From Pseudomonas jinjuensis (GTDB lineage Bacteria; Pseudomonadota; Gammaproteobacteria; Pseudomonadales; Pseudomonadaceae): DNA of 64,000 bases. The stretch lies in NCBI RefSeq assembly GCF_900103845.1, contig NZ_FNIJ01000001.1, forward strand, positions 1 through 64,000, in the 5' to 3' direction. Shown here piece by piece: positions 45,740-55,654 of the stretch (the first letter of the stretch is position 1; every line of letters begins with the position of its first letter). Position numbers and translations under genes: made by a program. The notes below the pieces were generated by a model. The model saw only the letters and a program-made list of their open reading frames with translations. It made no database searches and was not told where the DNA came from.

Positions 45740-47419
45740 ATGAGCGAAAGCTTCGCAGAACTCTTTGAAGAAAGTCTGAAATCCCTCGACATGCAGCCGG
45801 GTGCGATCATCACCGGCATCGTGGTCGACATCGACGGTGACTGGGTTACCGTACATGCCGGCCTGAAGTCCGAGGGCGTCATCCCGGTCGAGCAGTTCTA
45901 CAACGAACAGGGCGAGCTGACCATCAGTGTGGGTGACGAAGTTCACGTTGCGCTGGACGCGGTTGAAGATGGCTTCGGTGAGACCAAGCTGTCCCGCGAA
46001 AAGGCCAAGCGTGCAGAATGCTGGATTGTTCTGGAAGCAGCTTTCGCTGCCGACGAAGTGGTCAAGGGCGTCATCAACGGCAAGGTCAAGGGTGGCTTCA
46101 CCGTTGACGTCAGCGGCATTCGCGCGTTCCTGCCGGGTTCCCTGGTCGACGTGCGTCCGGTGCGCGACACCACTCACCTGGAAGGCAAAGAGCTCGAGTT
46201 CAAGGTCATCAAGCTGGACCAGAAGCGCAACAACGTTGTCGTTTCTCGCCGCAGCGTCCTGGAAGCCGAGAACAGCGCCGAGCGCGAAGCCCTGCTGGAA
46301 TCCCTGCAGGAAGGCCAACAGGTCAAGGGTATCGTCAAGAACCTCACCGACTACGGTGCGTTCGTTGACCTGGGCGGCGTAGACGGCCTGCTGCACATCA
46401 CCGACATGGCCTGGAAGCGCATCAAGCATCCGTCCGAGATCGTCAACGTTGGCGACGAGATCGATGTCAAGGTCCTGAAGTTCGACCGCGAGCGCAACCG
46501 CGTATCCCTGGGTCTGAAGCAACTGGGCGAAGACCCGTGGGTTGCCATCAAGGCCCGTTACCCGGAAGGCACCCGCGTCATGGCTCGCGTTACCAACCTC
46601 ACCGACTACGGCTGCTTCGCCGAGCTGGAAGAGGGCGTGGAAGGCCTGGTGCACGTCTCCGAAATGGACTGGACCAACAAGAACATCCATCCGTCGAAAG
46701 TCGTTCAGGTTGGCGACGAAGTGGAAGTTCAGGTTCTGGACATCGACGAGGAGCGTCGTCGTATCTCCCTGGGCATCAAGCAGTGCAAGTCCAACCCGTG
46801 GGAAGACTTCTCCGGCCGCTTCAACAAGGGCGACCGCATCTCCGGCACCATCAAGTCGATCACCGATTTCGGTATCTTCATCGGTCTGGAAGGCGGCATC
46901 GACGGTCTGGTTCACCTGTCCGACATCTCCTGGAACGAAGCTGGCGAAGAAGCCGTGCGTCGCTTCAAGAAGGGCGACGAGCTGGAAACCGTCATCCTGT
47001 CCGTTGATCCGGAGCGCGAGCGCATCTCCCTGGGTATCAAGCAGCTGGAAGACGATCCGTTCTCCAACTACGCCTCGCTGCACGAAAAAGGCACCATCGT
47101 TCGTGGCACCGTGAAGGAAGTTGATGCCAAGGGCGCTGTGATCAGCCTGGGTGGCGATATCGAAGGCATCCTGAAGGCCTCCGAAATCAGCCGTGACCGC
47201 GTTGAAGACGCGCGCAACGTGCTGAAGGAAGGCGAAGAAGTCGAAGCCAAGATCATCAGCATCGACCGCAAGAGCCGCGTAATCAGCCTGTCGGTCAAGT
47301 CGAAAGACGTTGACGACGAAAAAGAAGCCATGAAGGAACTGCGCAAGCAGGAGACCGAGAGCACCGGTCCGACCACCATCGGCGATCTGATTCGTGCGCA
47401 AATGGAGAACCAGGGCTAA
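45740..47419 (+). CDS. rpsA: 30S ribosomal protein S1
   Basis: A 559-residue S1 with six OB-fold S1 motifs, which binds mRNA at the ribosome. Each repeat shows the usual core, for example [60 protein letters not shown] and [20 protein letters not shown]. The start [13 protein letters not shown] matches the family; a longer frame begins 51 bases earlier. Normally adjacent to cmk, it is here preceded by the O-antigen/secretion block with a 222-base gap. A terminator follows. Confidence 0.98.
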   Translation: MSESFAELFEESLKSLDMQPGAIITGIVVDIDGDWVTVHAGLKSEGVIPVEQFYNEQGELTISVGDEVHVALDAVEDGFGETKLSREKAKRAECWIVLEAAFAADEVVKGVINGKVKGGFTVDVSGIRAFLPGSLVDVRPVRDTTHLEGKELEFKVIKLDQKRNNVVVSRRSVLEAENSAEREALLESLQEGQQVKGIVKNLTDYGAFVDLGGVDGLLHITDMAWKRIKHPSEIVNVGDEIDVKVLKFDRERNRVSLGLKQLGEDPWVAIKARYPEGTRVMARVTNLTDYGCFAELEEGVEGLVHVSEMDWTNKNIHPSKVVQVGDEVEVQVLDIDEERRRISLGIKQCKSNPWEDFSGRFNKGDRISGTIKSITDFGIFIGLEGGIDGLVHLSDISWNEAGEEAVRRFKKGDELETVILSVDPERERISLGIKQLEDDPFSNYASLHEKGTIVRGTVKEVDAKGAVISLGGDIEGILKASEISRDRVEDARNVLKEGEEVEAKIISIDRKSRVISLSVKSKDVDDEKEAMKELRKQETESTGPTTIGDLIRAQMENQG

Positions 47420-47437
47420 TCCCCCAGGCTTTCCAGC

Positions 47438-47468
47438 AAAAAGGGCGACTTCGGTCGCCCTTTTTTGT
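47438..47468 (+). terminator. Rho-independent terminator of rpsA
   Basis: AAAAAGGGCGAC (47438-47449), loop TTCG, GTCGCCCTTTTT (47454-47465), followed by more T. Textbook structure 18 bases after the stop. Confidence 0.92.
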
Positions 47469-47553
47469 TTTCCCATTCGGGCTGTTCAAAGCCTGATCAG
47501 CATGCTAAAAGAACCATGAGCTGATCTAGCCGCTTGAAAACGAAGGGAAAACC

Positions 47554-47838
47554 ATGACCAAGTCGGAGTTGATCGAGAGAATAGTCACCCATCAGGGGCA
47601 GCTTTCCGCAAAGGATGTGGAGCTGGCGATCAAGACCATGCTTGAGCAGATGTCCCAGGCTCTGGCGACCGGGGATCGGATCGAGATCCGTGGTTTCGGT
47701 AGTTTTTCGCTGCACTATCGCGCGCCGCGCGTCGGCCGCAATCCCAAAACGGGAGAGTCTGTCCGCCTCGACGGAAAGTTCGTGCCGCACTTCAAGCCGG
47801 GCAAAGAACTGCGTGATCGCGTCAACGAGCCTGAGTGA
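47554..47838 (+). CDS. ihfB: Integration host factor subunit beta
   Basis: A 94-residue HU/IHF-family DNA-bending protein that dimerises with Ihf[11 protein letters not shown] at the N-terminus, [15 protein letters not shown] in the body and [11 protein letters not shown], the tip of the DNA-gripping arm with its proline, identify IhfB. It lies after rpsA and before lapA as in other pseudomonads. Confidence 0.96.
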   Translation: MTKSELIERIVTHQGQLSAKDVELAIKTMLEQMSQALATGDRIEIRGFGSFSLHYRAPRVGRNPKTGESVRLDGKFVPHFKPGKELRDRVNEPE

Positions 47839-47873
47839 CACACGTCCCGAGGACATACCGCCAAGGAGTATTC

Positions 47874-48176
47874 ATGCTTTGGGTAAAGCGTTTTCTGGTT
47901 ATCCTGGCAGCCGTGGTGCTTTCCATTTCTGTAGTCGTGTTCGTGCTGGAGAACCTGCAGCCTGCACGTCTGGCCTTCCTCGGCTGGCAGTCGGATGAGT
48001 GGCCGCTGGTCGTCTTCGTTTCCCTTTCCTTCATCCTGGGTGGCCTGATCGGTCTGCTGCTTGGGCTGCCGTTCCGCGCGCGTGCGCGCTTCCACATGGC
48101 GGGCCTGCGTTCCGAAGTGTCTCGTTTCCGCAAGGAAAACCAGGCTTTACGCGAAAAATCCCTGAAAGAGCAGTGA
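47874..48176 (+). CDS. lapA: LapA-family inner-membrane protein (DUF1049)
   Basis: A 100-residue protein with two transmembrane helices (FLVILAAVVLSISVVVFVLE and PLVVFVSLSFILGGLIGLLL) and a cytoplasmic coiled tail (HMAGLRSEVSRFRKENQALR). LapA accompanies LapB in LPS assembly control. AAGGAG five bases ahead supports the ATG at 47874. Six bases separate it from lapB. Confidence 0.87.
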   Translation: MLWVKRFLVILAAVVLSISVVVFVLENLQPARLAFLGWQSDEWPLVVFVSLSFILGGLIGLLLGLPFRARARFHMAGLRSEVSRFRKENQALREKSLKEQ

Positions 48177-48182
48177 CGCGGG

Positions 48183-49328
48183 ATGCCCGGTGTTCTCGGA
48201 GGCGTTCTGTTCCTCCTCGCATTGTTGGTTGGCTGGTGGATGGGCCGCCGATCACGGCGTTATCCCGGGCAGGATTCCAGCCAGGCACTGCGCGAGCGCA
48301 TCCGTCGGATCCACGAGGTTCTCGACAAACAGCCTGACGAGGAACTGGCGAGGCTTTCGCAGGGGCTTGCCCTCACCGGGGAAACCCTGACGAGCCATGC
48401 CCAGATCGGCAATCTCTACCGTCGGCGCGGCGATATCGAAAGTGCCATCCAGATTCACCAGGAACTGCTCGACAAGGTCGGGAACGATTTAGCCGAGATA
48501 GCCCGGTTGCGTCTTGAGCTTGCGCGGGACTTCCTTGCTGCCGGATTGGTCGATCGTGCCGAGCAGCTTCTCGATGAGGTGGCGCGGTCGGAAGAGCCGT
48601 CGGTCTCGTTCGCGGCCCTCGAGGAGTTGCGGCGCATCTGTGAGCGGGAAAAGGACTGGTCCCGTGCGATAGAACTGACCGAGCGCCTGACGGAGTCCAA
48701 CCCAAAACTGAAGTCGACCCTGGCGAATTACTGCTGCGAACTCGCCCAGGAAAAATCCCGGGAAAAACCCGAGATGGCCAGGGATTTGCTGTTGCAGGCC
48801 CGGCGAACGGATCCGCATTGCATTCGCGCGGTGCTGATGTGCCTGGATCTGGAACTTGGCGTGCGTAACCTGAATGCCGCAGCGGCTCTGCTGAACGAAC
48901 TGGTGCGAAACAAGGAAGGATTCATTCGCGAGATGGTGCCGATCCTGGCTCGCCATGACGCACAGGGCGACCCGGCCGTCCTGGGGCTGCTTCGCCGGCT
49001 GGCCGAAGAGAGCGGAGCTTCCCCCTCGCTGTTGGCGTTGCTCGCACGTCTCGATGCGACCAACGCCGACCGGTGGCAGGCGCGTCTGCTGGAGCGGGTG
49101 CGGGAGCAGCCTTCATGGCCCGGCATGATCGGCTGCCTGGATGTTTCCGAAGGTGCCGATGGCGATCCGGCCTTCTTCCCGAACATCCGGCCGATCATCT
49201 CGGCGCTGCACAAGGGGATGCCGCGCTATCGCTGCACCGGTTGCGGTTTCTTCGGACGCGAGCTGCACTGGCAATGTCCTGGCTGTCATGCCTGGGATAC
49301 CCTGCGGCCGCTCACCTCTCCCTGGTGA
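48183..49328 (+). CDS. lapB: LPS assembly regulator LapB (YciM)
   Basis: A 381-residue protein with an N-terminal anchor (GVLFLLALLVGWWMG), tetratricopeptide repeats across most of its length (HAQIGNLYRRRGDIESAIQI), and a C-terminal rubredoxin-like metal site: YRCTGCGFFGRELHWQCPGC. In enterobacteria it works with FtsH to control LpxC and thus LPS synthesis. Its location with lapA beside O-antigen genes is consistent. Confidence 0.9.
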   Translation: MPGVLGGVLFLLALLVGWWMGRRSRRYPGQDSSQALRERIRRIHEVLDKQPDEELARLSQGLALTGETLTSHAQIGNLYRRRGDIESAIQIHQELLDKVGNDLAEIARLRLELARDFLAAGLVDRAEQLLDEVARSEEPSVSFAALEELRRICEREKDWSRAIELTERLTESNPKLKSTLANYCCELAQEKSREKPEMARDLLLQARRTDPHCIRAVLMCLDLELGVRNLNAAAALLNELVRNKEGFIREMVPILARHDAQGDPAVLGLLRRLAEESGASPSLLALLARLDATNADRWQARLLERVREQPSWPGMIGCLDVSEGADGDPAFFPNIRPIISALHKGMPRYRCTGCGFFGRELHWQCPGCHAWDTLRPLTSPW

Positions 49329-49387
49329 TCCCGGGGCGGTTCGATTCATTGCGGGCGCATGGAGCGCCCAGGCTTGCGAGTAAGACG

Positions 49388-50347
49388 TTGAAGGTTCTTC
49401 TGACGGGTGCAACGGGGTTTGTCGGCAACGGCATCCTGCAGCGGTTGCTGGGTGTGACGAATATACAGGTGCGAGTGGCCCTGCGCTCGGTTCCTGCCGG
49501 GTTTCCCAAGGGCTGTGAAGTGTTCGCGATTTCTGATCTGACCGAGGTTCCGGACTGGACGCCGGCCTTGCAGGGAATGGATGTCGTCATTCATTCGGCA
49601 GCCCGTGTGCATGTGCTGCATGAATCAGCCGTGGATCCTCTAGCTGCGTTCCGCGCCGTCAACGTCGAGGCGACCCTCGATCTGGCGCGACAGGCGGTCG
49701 GGGCGGGCGTCCGGCGTTTCATCTTCATCAGTACGATCAAGGTGAATGGCGAGCAGACTGCCGCTGGTCAGCCTTTCACCGCCGAGAGCCGGCCCGCTCC
49801 GCTCGATCCTTACGGTCAATCCAAGCTGGAAGCTGAACAGGGCCTGCTCGACATCGCCAGGGACAGCGGGCTGGAAGTCGTGATCATTCGGCCGCCGCTG
49901 GTCTACGGGCCTGGGGTGCGGGCGAACTTCGCCAGCCTGATGAGCGTGCTCGAGCGAAGACTGCCATTGCCTTTTGCCAGGGTCGATAACCGTCGCAGCC
50001 TGGTGGCACGGGACAATCTCGTCGATCTGGTGCTGCTGTGCACGCAGCATCCGGCCGCTGCCAACCAGGTGTTCCTGGTGAGCGATGGCGAGGATCTGTC
50101 GACCGCGGAGCTGTGCCGCCGGCTGAGCCGGGCACTGGGCGTCAAGCCGCGACTGCTGCCGATCCCGCCGTCGTTGCTGGGGTTTCTGCTTGGAATCCTG
50201 GGCAAGGGGGCCGCGCGGGTGCGTCTGCTCGGTTCTCTGCAGGTGGATATGGGCAAGACCGAACGGCTGCTGGGATGGAAGCCTCCCGTGAATGTTGATG
50301 AAGCCCTTGCAGCGACAGCGCGCTGGCATCGGGAGCACCGCCAATGA
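49388..50347 (+). CDS. NAD-dependent sugar-nucleotide epimerase/reductase (WbpV/WbpK-like)
   Basis: A 319-residue extended SDR. TGATGFVGNG is at residues 6-15, VIHSAARVH near 65, FISTIKVNGE near 115 and YGQSKLEAE carries Tyr and Lys. By position next to wbpL and wbpM it matches WbpV/WbpK, which reduce the 4-keto sugar made by WbpM to UDP-QuiNAc or UDP-FucNAc. The product isomer cannot be fixed from the sequence. The start is TTG (49388); no in-frame ATG fits the N-terminus. ATGA overlap with wbpL. Confidence 0.82.
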   Translation: MKVLLTGATGFVGNGILQRLLGVTNIQVRVALRSVPAGFPKGCEVFAISDLTEVPDWTPALQGMDVVIHSAARVHVLHESAVDPLAAFRAVNVEATLDLARQAVGAGVRRFIFISTIKVNGEQTAAGQPFTAESRPAPLDPYGQSKLEAEQGLLDIARDSGLEVVIIRPPLVYGPGVRANFASLMSVLERRLPLPFARVDNRRSLVARDNLVDLVLLCTQHPAAANQVFLVSDGEDLSTAELCRRLSRALGVKPRLLPIPPSLLGFLLGILGKGAARVRLLGSLQVDMGKTERLLGWKPPVNVDEALAATARWHREHRQ

Positions 50348-51369
50348 GCGCCTGGCTGACATTGCTCTGCATCTTCCTGGCATCGCTCTGGTTGACCGGG
50401 GCGGTTCGTCGCTATGCCCTGGCTCGAAGCCTGATGGACGTGCCGAACGAGCGCAGTTCCCATGCGGTTCCCACTCCCCGTGGCGGCGGCGTGGCGATCG
50501 TGCTGGCCTTCCTGCTATCGCTGCCGCTGGCCTGGGGGTTGGGAATCATCGGCGGCAGCGTGGTGCTTGCCTTCATGCTTCCGGGGATCTGGGTCGCTGC
50601 GGTGGGGTTCATCGACGATCACCGGCACATTCCTGCGCGCTGGCGGCTGCTGGGGCATTTCCTTGGCGCGGCCTGGCTTCTGGCCTTCAGTGGAGGATTG
50701 CCGGCCCTGAGCTTCCTGGGCGCCGTTCTCGATCTTGGCCTGTTCGGCGACCTGCTGGCGCTGGTCTATCTCGTCTGGCTGCTGAATCTGTACAACTTCA
50801 TGGATGGCATCGATGGGATTGCCGGCCTGGAGGCCGTTACCGTCTGTCTGGCCGGGGCGATCTGTTTCGTGCTGGTAGGGCAGGGCGACCTGGCCTGGCT
50901 GCCTCTGGCCCTGGGAGCGGCGGCGGCGGGATTCCTGGTTTGGAACTTCCCGCCTGCGCGAATCTTCATGGGCGATGCCGGCAGCGGCTTCCTCGGGCTG
51001 ATGCTGGGCGGGTTGTCCGTGTACGCCGCATGGGTGGCGCCGCAGTTGCTCTGGAGCTGGTTGATCCTGCTGGGCGTATTCGTCGTCGACGCCACCTGGA
51101 CGCTCCTGCATCGGCTGCTGCGCGGGGAGCGTGTCTACGAGGCGCATCGCAGCCACGCCTACCAGCGCATCGCCCGGCAATGGGGCGGGCACCTGCCGGT
51201 CAGCCTGACGGTGGCTGGGATCAATCTGGGCTGGCTGATGCCCTGGGCACTACTGGTCAGTCTGGAGAAGGTCGATGGCTTGCTCGGGCTGATTATTGCC
51301 TATGCTCCATTGGTATTGGTTGTCGCTTATGCAGGGGCTGGTCGTCCGGATAATCGGGTAGTGAGCTGA
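50344..51369 (+). CDS. wbpL: Initiating sugar-phosphate transferase WbpL
   Basis: A 341-residue polytopic enzyme of the MraY/WecA family that attaches the first sugar phosphate to undecaprenyl phosphate. Characteristic loops are VPNERSSHAVPTPRGGGVAI, GFIDDHRHI, NLYNFMDGIDGIAGLEA and FMGDAGSGFLGLML, with YEAHRSHAYQRIARQWG near the end. It is the only initiation enzyme in the window, so it probably primes the polymer exported by Wzm/Wzt. Confidence 0.94.
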   Translation: MSAWLTLLCIFLASLWLTGAVRRYALARSLMDVPNERSSHAVPTPRGGGVAIVLAFLLSLPLAWGLGIIGGSVVLAFMLPGIWVAAVGFIDDHRHIPARWRLLGHFLGAAWLLAFSGGLPALSFLGAVLDLGLFGDLLALVYLVWLLNLYNFMDGIDGIAGLEAVTVCLAGAICFVLVGQGDLAWLPLALGAAAAGFLVWNFPPARIFMGDAGSGFLGLMLGGLSVYAAWVAPQLLWSWLILLGVFVVDATWTLLHRLLRGERVYEAHRSHAYQRIARQWGGHLPVSLTVAGINLGWLMPWALLVSLEKVDGLLGLIIAYAPLVLVVAYAGAGRPDNRVVS

Positions 51370-51440
51370 ACTCCAACGGAATCGGTGGTCAATGTAACTC
51401 GGGGGATTGTTTTCCCCGGGTCGAAAAGGAATCGAAATCA

Positions 51441-53429
51441 ATGCTCCGAGAACGCCTGTTAAAGCTTCCGCGACGTTACAAGCGATTGCTGCAGGTCACG
51501 ACTGACGTCATCCTGGTCTGGACTGCCCTGTGGCTGTCCTTCGTGGTACGCCTTGGAATGGATAACCTGTCCTATCCATTCACCGCCCATACCTGGCTGT
51601 TCATCGCCGCTCCGGCCATCGCCATTCCGCTGTTCATCCGCTTCGGCCTGTATCGTGCGGTGATGCGCTATTTCGGTAACGACGCACTCATCACTATCCT
51701 GAAGGCGGTGACCGTTTCGGCGCTGGTGCTCTCCCTGGTGGTCTATTGGAACCGCGCAGTGACCGAGGTAGTGCCGCGTTCGCTGGTATTCAACTATTGG
51801 TGGATCACCCTGCTGATGGTTGGCGGCTTGCGGCTGGCTATGCGCCAGTACTTCATGGGCGGTTGGTATGGCGTGCAGGCGGTACCGTTCCTGAGCAACA
51901 AGGATGAAGGACTGCCGAAGGTTGCCGTGTATGGCGCCGGTTCGGCGGGCAACCAACTGGTGGCTGCCCTGCGCATGGGGCGGGCGATGCGTCCGGTGGC
52001 CTTCCTCGACGACGACGAGGGAATCGCCGACCGGGTCATTGCCGGCCTGCGGGTGTACAAGCCCAGGCATATCCAGCAGATGATCGACGAGACGGGCGCG
52101 CAGGAGATACTCCTGGCGATACCCTCGGCGTCACGGGCGCGTCGCCGTGAAATCCTCGGCCTGCTCGAGCCATATCCGCTGCACGTGCGCAGCGTTCCGG
52201 GATTCATCGATCTGGCCAACGGCCGGGTACGCGTCGACGATATCCAGGAGGTCGACATCGCCGACCTGCTGGGGCGCGATCCGGTGGCGCCGCGCAAGGA
52301 GCTGCTGGAGCACTGCATCCGTGGCCAGGTGGTGATGGTCACCGGGGCCGGCGGATCGATCGGGTCGGAACTGTGCCGGCAGATTCTCGCCTGCGGCGCG
52401 ACGACGCTCATCCTCTTCGAACATTGCGAATACAACCTGTACCGCGTGCACCAGGAGCTGGAGCTGCGCGTGAAGCGCGAATCCCTGCCGGTGCAACTGA
52501 TCCCCATTCTGGGCACCGTGCGCAATGCCGAGCGTCTGCTCGACGTGATGCGCACCTGGAAGGTCGCCACCGTCTACCATGCAGCGGCGTACAAGCATGT
52601 GCCGATTGTCGAGCACAATATTTCCGAAGGGGTGCTGAACAATGTGCTCGGCACCCTGTATACCGCCCAGGTGGCGATTCAGGCCGGGGTGCAGAATTTC
52701 GTCCTGATCTCCACCGACAAGGCCGTCCGGCCGACCAATGTCATGGGCAGTACCAAGCGCCTGGCCGAGATGATCCTGCAGGCGTTGAGCCAGGAACCCG
52801 CACCGGTGCTGTTCGGCGATCGCTCCGGCGTGCACCAGGTGAACAAGACCCGCTTCACCATGGTGCGTTTCGGCAACGTGCTGGGTTCGTCCGGGTCGGT
52901 CATTCCGCTGTTCCGCGAGCAGATCCGCCGCGGTGGTCCGGTGACGGTCACCCATCCGGGAATCACCCGCTATTTCATGACCATCCCCGAGGCGGCGCAG
53001 CTGGTCATCCAGGCGGGCTCCATGGGGCGCGGCGGCGACGTGTTCGTGCTCGACATGGGGCAGCCGGTGCGGATTCTCGAACTGGCCGAACGGATGATCC
53101 GCCTGTCCGGCCTGAGCGTGCGTTCCGAACAGTTGCCGCATGGCGACATCGCCATCGAGTTCAGTGGCTTGCGCCCGGGCGAGAAGCTCTACGAAGAGCT
53201 GCTGATCGGCGACAACGTCAGCGCCACCGACCATCCCATGATCATGAAGGCCAACGAAGAGCTGCTGCCGTGGGAGACCTTCAAGATCGCCCTGGCCGAA
53301 CTGCTGAAGGCTGTCGAACTGGGTGACTATGCGCGGGTGCGCCTGCTGCTGCGCGAAATGGTCAACGGCTACAGTCCCGAGGGCGAGATCGTCGACCTGA
53401 TCCACCAGCATCGGCGGGTCGAACCCTGA
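51441..53429 (+). CDS. wbpM: UDP-GlcNAc C4,6-dehydratase WbpM
   Basis: A 662-residue membrane-anchored dehydratase making the 4-keto-6-deoxy intermediate for QuiNAc/FucNAc. Four N-terminal hydrophobic segments within about 1-125 are followed by a first Rossmann fold (VAVYGAGSAGNQLVAAL near 160) and the catalytic one (VMVTGAGGSIGSELCRQI near 297). The dehydratase triad lies in LISTDKAVRPTNVMGSTKR, the Ser-Met-Lys version of this subfamily. The 3' end of the O-antigen region in Pseudomonas. Confidence 0.96.
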   Translation: MLRERLLKLPRRYKRLLQVTTDVILVWTALWLSFVVRLGMDNLSYPFTAHTWLFIAAPAIAIPLFIRFGLYRAVMRYFGNDALITILKAVTVSALVLSLVVYWNRAVTEVVPRSLVFNYWWITLLMVGGLRLAMRQYFMGGWYGVQAVPFLSNKDEGLPKVAVYGAGSAGNQLVAALRMGRAMRPVAFLDDDEGIADRVIAGLRVYKPRHIQQMIDETGAQEILLAIPSASRARRREILGLLEPYPLHVRSVPGFIDLANGRVRVDDIQEVDIADLLGRDPVAPRKELLEHCIRGQVVMVTGAGGSIGSELCRQILACGATTLILFEHCEYNLYRVHQELELRVKRESLPVQLIPILGTVRNAERLLDVMRTWKVATVYHAAAYKHVPIVEHNISEGVLNNVLGTLYTAQVAIQAGVQNFVLISTDKAVRPTNVMGSTKRLAEMILQALSQEPAPVLFGDRSGVHQVNKTRFTMVRFGNVLGSSGSVIPLFREQIRRGGPVTVTHPGITRYFMTIPEAAQLVIQAGSMGRGGDVFVLDMGQPVRILELAERMIRLSGLSVRSEQLPHGDIAIEFSGLRPGEKLYEELLIGDNVSATDHPMIMKANEELLPWETFKIALAELLKAVELGDYARVRLLLREMVNGYSPEGEIVDLIHQHRRVEP

Positions 53430-53606
53430 GCCTGCGAGTGTCGGGTGCTTCCGCGCCCGGCACTGAAATTTCTCTGACAGGATGGGGAAGTTACTGAATT
53501 AGGTTCTGGCGCCGGTGCCGCTCTTTCCGTGGACGTTCCTGGCGATAAGGTTTGTGGCGGGCCCGATTGCGGGTTCCCTACCACCAACCTTTCAAGGGAC
53601 TGACCC

Positions 53607-53939
53607 ATGAAGAAAATCCGCTTTTCTGCATTGTTGATGCTCCTGCTGTCCTGTGTGTCCTTCACCGATGTCGCTTCCGCCGCAACCAAGGGCGAGGCGG
53701 CGAAACCTGCAGCGGTACAGCAGGCGCCGGCCGAAAACGTGGCCCTGGTGAATCTCAATACCGCCGACGTGGCCCAGTTGCAGAGCGAACTGAAGGGTAT
53801 CGGCGAGAAGAAGGCCGAAGCCATCGTCCAGTATCGCGAGGCCAACGGTCCCTTCACTTCGGTCGATCAACTGCTGGAGGTCAAGGGCATCGGCAAGGCT
53901 ACGCTGGACAAGAACCGCGAGAAACTGACCATCAAGTAA
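53607..53939 (+). CDS. ComEA-like helix-hairpin-helix protein
   Basis: A 110-residue small secreted protein with signal peptide (LLMLLLSCVSFTDVASA, cleavage near residue 27) and a C-terminal helix-hairpin-helix domain: NLNTADVAQLQSELKGIGEK and VKGIGKATLDKNREKL. ComEA homologues bind DNA in the periplasm for uptake. It follows wbpM by 177 bases as in other pseudomonads. Competence in this organism is not shown. Confidence 0.88.
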   Translation: MKKIRFSALLMLLLSCVSFTDVASAATKGEAAKPAAVQQAPAENVALVNLNTADVAQLQSELKGIGEKKAEAIVQYREANGPFTSVDQLLEVKGIGKATLDKNREKLTIK

Positions 53940-53955
53940 TTTCTGCAGCAACTAA

Positions 53956-53989
53956 AAAAGGCTCTTCACGGCGACGTGAAGAGCCTTTT
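53956..53989. terminator. Bidirectional rho-independent terminator
   Basis: AAAAGGCTCTTCACG (53956-53970), loop GCGA, CGTGAAGAGCCTTTT (53975-53989): a perfect 15-base stem with A-run on one side and T-run on the other. It separates the plus-strand ComEA gene from the convergent minus-strand phosphatase gene. Confidence 0.93.
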
Positions 53990-54003
53990 CGTTTCCGGGG
54001 CAA

Positions 54004-54657
54004 TCAGCTCCAGGCGAGGATTTCCCAGCCGGATTTTTCCGCATGGGCGCGCAGCACCGGATCGGGGTTGACCGTGTGCGGATTGCCCACCAGGCCGAGC
54101 AGCGGCAGGTCGTTGCGCGAGTCCGAATAGAAGTACGCGCCGGCCAGGTGGCTGTCGTCGCCCTGCAGCCAGTCGCGCAGGCGGAGGACCTTGCCTTCGC
54201 GGTAGGTGAGGGTGCCAAGGGTACGGCCGGTGTAGCAGCCCTCCAGCACTTCCAGGTCGATGGCCAGCACGTTGTCGATACCGATGCGCGCGGCGATGGG
54301 CGCGACCAGATGCACGCCCGAAGCGGAAATCACCAGAGTGCGGTCACCGGCCTGGTGATGGCGGGCGATGGTGGTGCAGGCGTCGCTGTAGATCAGCGGC
54401 TCGATCACATCCTCGACGTAGGCCTCGACCTCGCGTTCGACTTCCTCGACGCTGCGCCCGCTCAGCGGCTCCAGGCTGAAGGCCATGTAGTCCTCCATCG
54501 ACAGCTTGCCGTCGCCGTACAGCGCCATCAGTTCGGCGTCGCGGCGGACGAAGGACTCGGCATCCACCCAGCCCAGGTCACCCATGCGCCTGCTCCACAG
54601 GCTGGCGCAATCGCCGGCGATCAGGGTTTCGTCGAGATCGAAAATTACCAGGGCCAT
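54004..54657 (-). CDS. HAD-family phosphatase (SerB-like subfamily)
   Basis: A 217-residue HAD IB phosphatase. FDLDETLIAGD is motif I at the N-terminus, LVISASG is motif II and YFYSDSRNDLPLLGLVGNP carries the acidic motif. The ATG overlaps by one base the stop of the ABC ATPase gene (positions 54657-54659), so it belongs to the importer operon. It may dephosphorylate the imported substrate, but no substrate is evident. Confidence 0.83.
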   Translation of the reverse strand: MALVIFDLDETLIAGDCASLWSRRMGDLGWVDAESFVRRDAELMALYGDGKLSMEDYMAFSLEPLSGRSVEEVEREVEAYVEDVIEPLIYSDACTTIARHHQAGDRTLVISASGVHLVAPIAARIGIDNVLAIDLEVLEGCYTGRTLGTLTYREGKVLRLRDWLQGDDSHLAGAYFYSDSRNDLPLLGLVGNPHTVNPDPVLRAHAEKSGWEILAWS

Positions 54658-55652
54658 CAGGTTACCTCTCGAATGCTTTCATGGTCGATTTGCAGTCCCA
54701 GCCGGCTCCCGGCCGGGTAGAGTCGTTCGGCGCCGCGGTTCAGCACGTCCACCGTCAGTTCGATGCCTGCCGCCTCGACCCGGTAGCGGATCACGTTGCC
54801 CAGCAGGCTGTGGGACAGTACGCGCACCTCGATGCCGTTGCCGGGCTCGGGATTCAGGCTCAACGACTCCGGCCGGATCGCCACCTGCCGTTCGCAGGTC
54901 CGCCCCAGCAGGCGGCTGGCCTGCGTGGCGTCGAGCAGGTTGTAGTTGCCGATGAAGCCGGCGGCGAAGGCGTTCTGCGGCGCAGTGTACAGGGTTTGTG
55001 CGTCGCCACTCTGCACGATCCGCCCGGCGTTCATCAGGACGATGCGGTCGGAAAGCACCAGTGCCTCCTCCTGGTCGTGGGTGACGAACACCGTGGTCAG
55101 TCGAAGCTCCTGCTGGATGCGGCGGATCTGCTCGCGCAGGTGCTTGCGGATGCGCGCGTCCAGCGCCGACAGCGGTTCGTCGAGCAGCAGCAGGCGCGGA
55201 CGGGTGATCAGCGAGCGGGCCAGCGCCACCCGCTGGCACTGGCCGCCGGAGAGCTGGTGCGGATAGCGCCCGCTCAGGTCGCCCAGCTCGACCAGCTCCA
55301 GGGTCTCGGCGACTCGCCGGCGCGCCTCTTCGGCGGGCACCTTCTGCATGCGCAGGCCGAAGGCGACGTTCTGCTGCACGGTCATGTTGGGGAACAGCGC
55401 ATAGCTCTGGAACACCATGGCGATGCCGCGCTTCTGCGGGCTCACCGGCACCACGTCATGGCCGTCGATGAGGATGTGCCCGCTGTCCACCGCGGTCAGG
55501 CCGGAAATGCAGCGCAGCAGTGTGGACTTGCCGCACCCGCTTGGGCCGAGCAGGGTGACGAATTCGCCGCGTTCGGCGGAGAAGTCGATGTCGTTGAACA
55601 CCCGGGTGCTGCCGAAGCTCTTGTTCAGTCGCTCGACGCTGAGGAAGGCCAT
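54657..55652 (-). CDS. ABC importer ATP-binding protein (PotA/AfuC-like)
   Basis: A 331-residue ATPase. Walker A is GPSGCGKST near residue 37, YPHQLSGGQCQRVALARSL is the signature region, and LLLDEPLSALD is Walker B. The C-terminal TOBE-type part (IRPESLSLNPEPGNGIEV) is normal for importers of the spermidine, iron or phosphonate class. The Gln-Cys-Gln in the signature (usual Gln-Gln-Gln) is a mild variation. It forms a set with two permeases and a binding protein. Confidence 0.88.
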   Translation of the reverse strand: MAFLSVERLNKSFGSTRVFNDIDFSAERGEFVTLLGPSGCGKSTLLRCISGLTAVDSGHILIDGHDVVPVSPQKRGIAMVFQSYALFPNMTVQQNVAFGLRMQKVPAEEARRRVAETLELVELGDLSGRYPHQLSGGQCQRVALARSLITRPRLLLLDEPLSALDARIRKHLREQIRRIQQELRLTTVFVTHDQEEALVLSDRIVLMNAGRIVQSGDAQTLYTAPQNAFAAGFIGNYNLLDATQASRLLGRTCERQVAIRPESLSLNPEPGNGIEVRVLSHSLLGNVIRYRVEAAGIELTVDVLNRGAERLYPAGSRLGLQIDHESIREVT

Positions 55653-55654
55653 GC

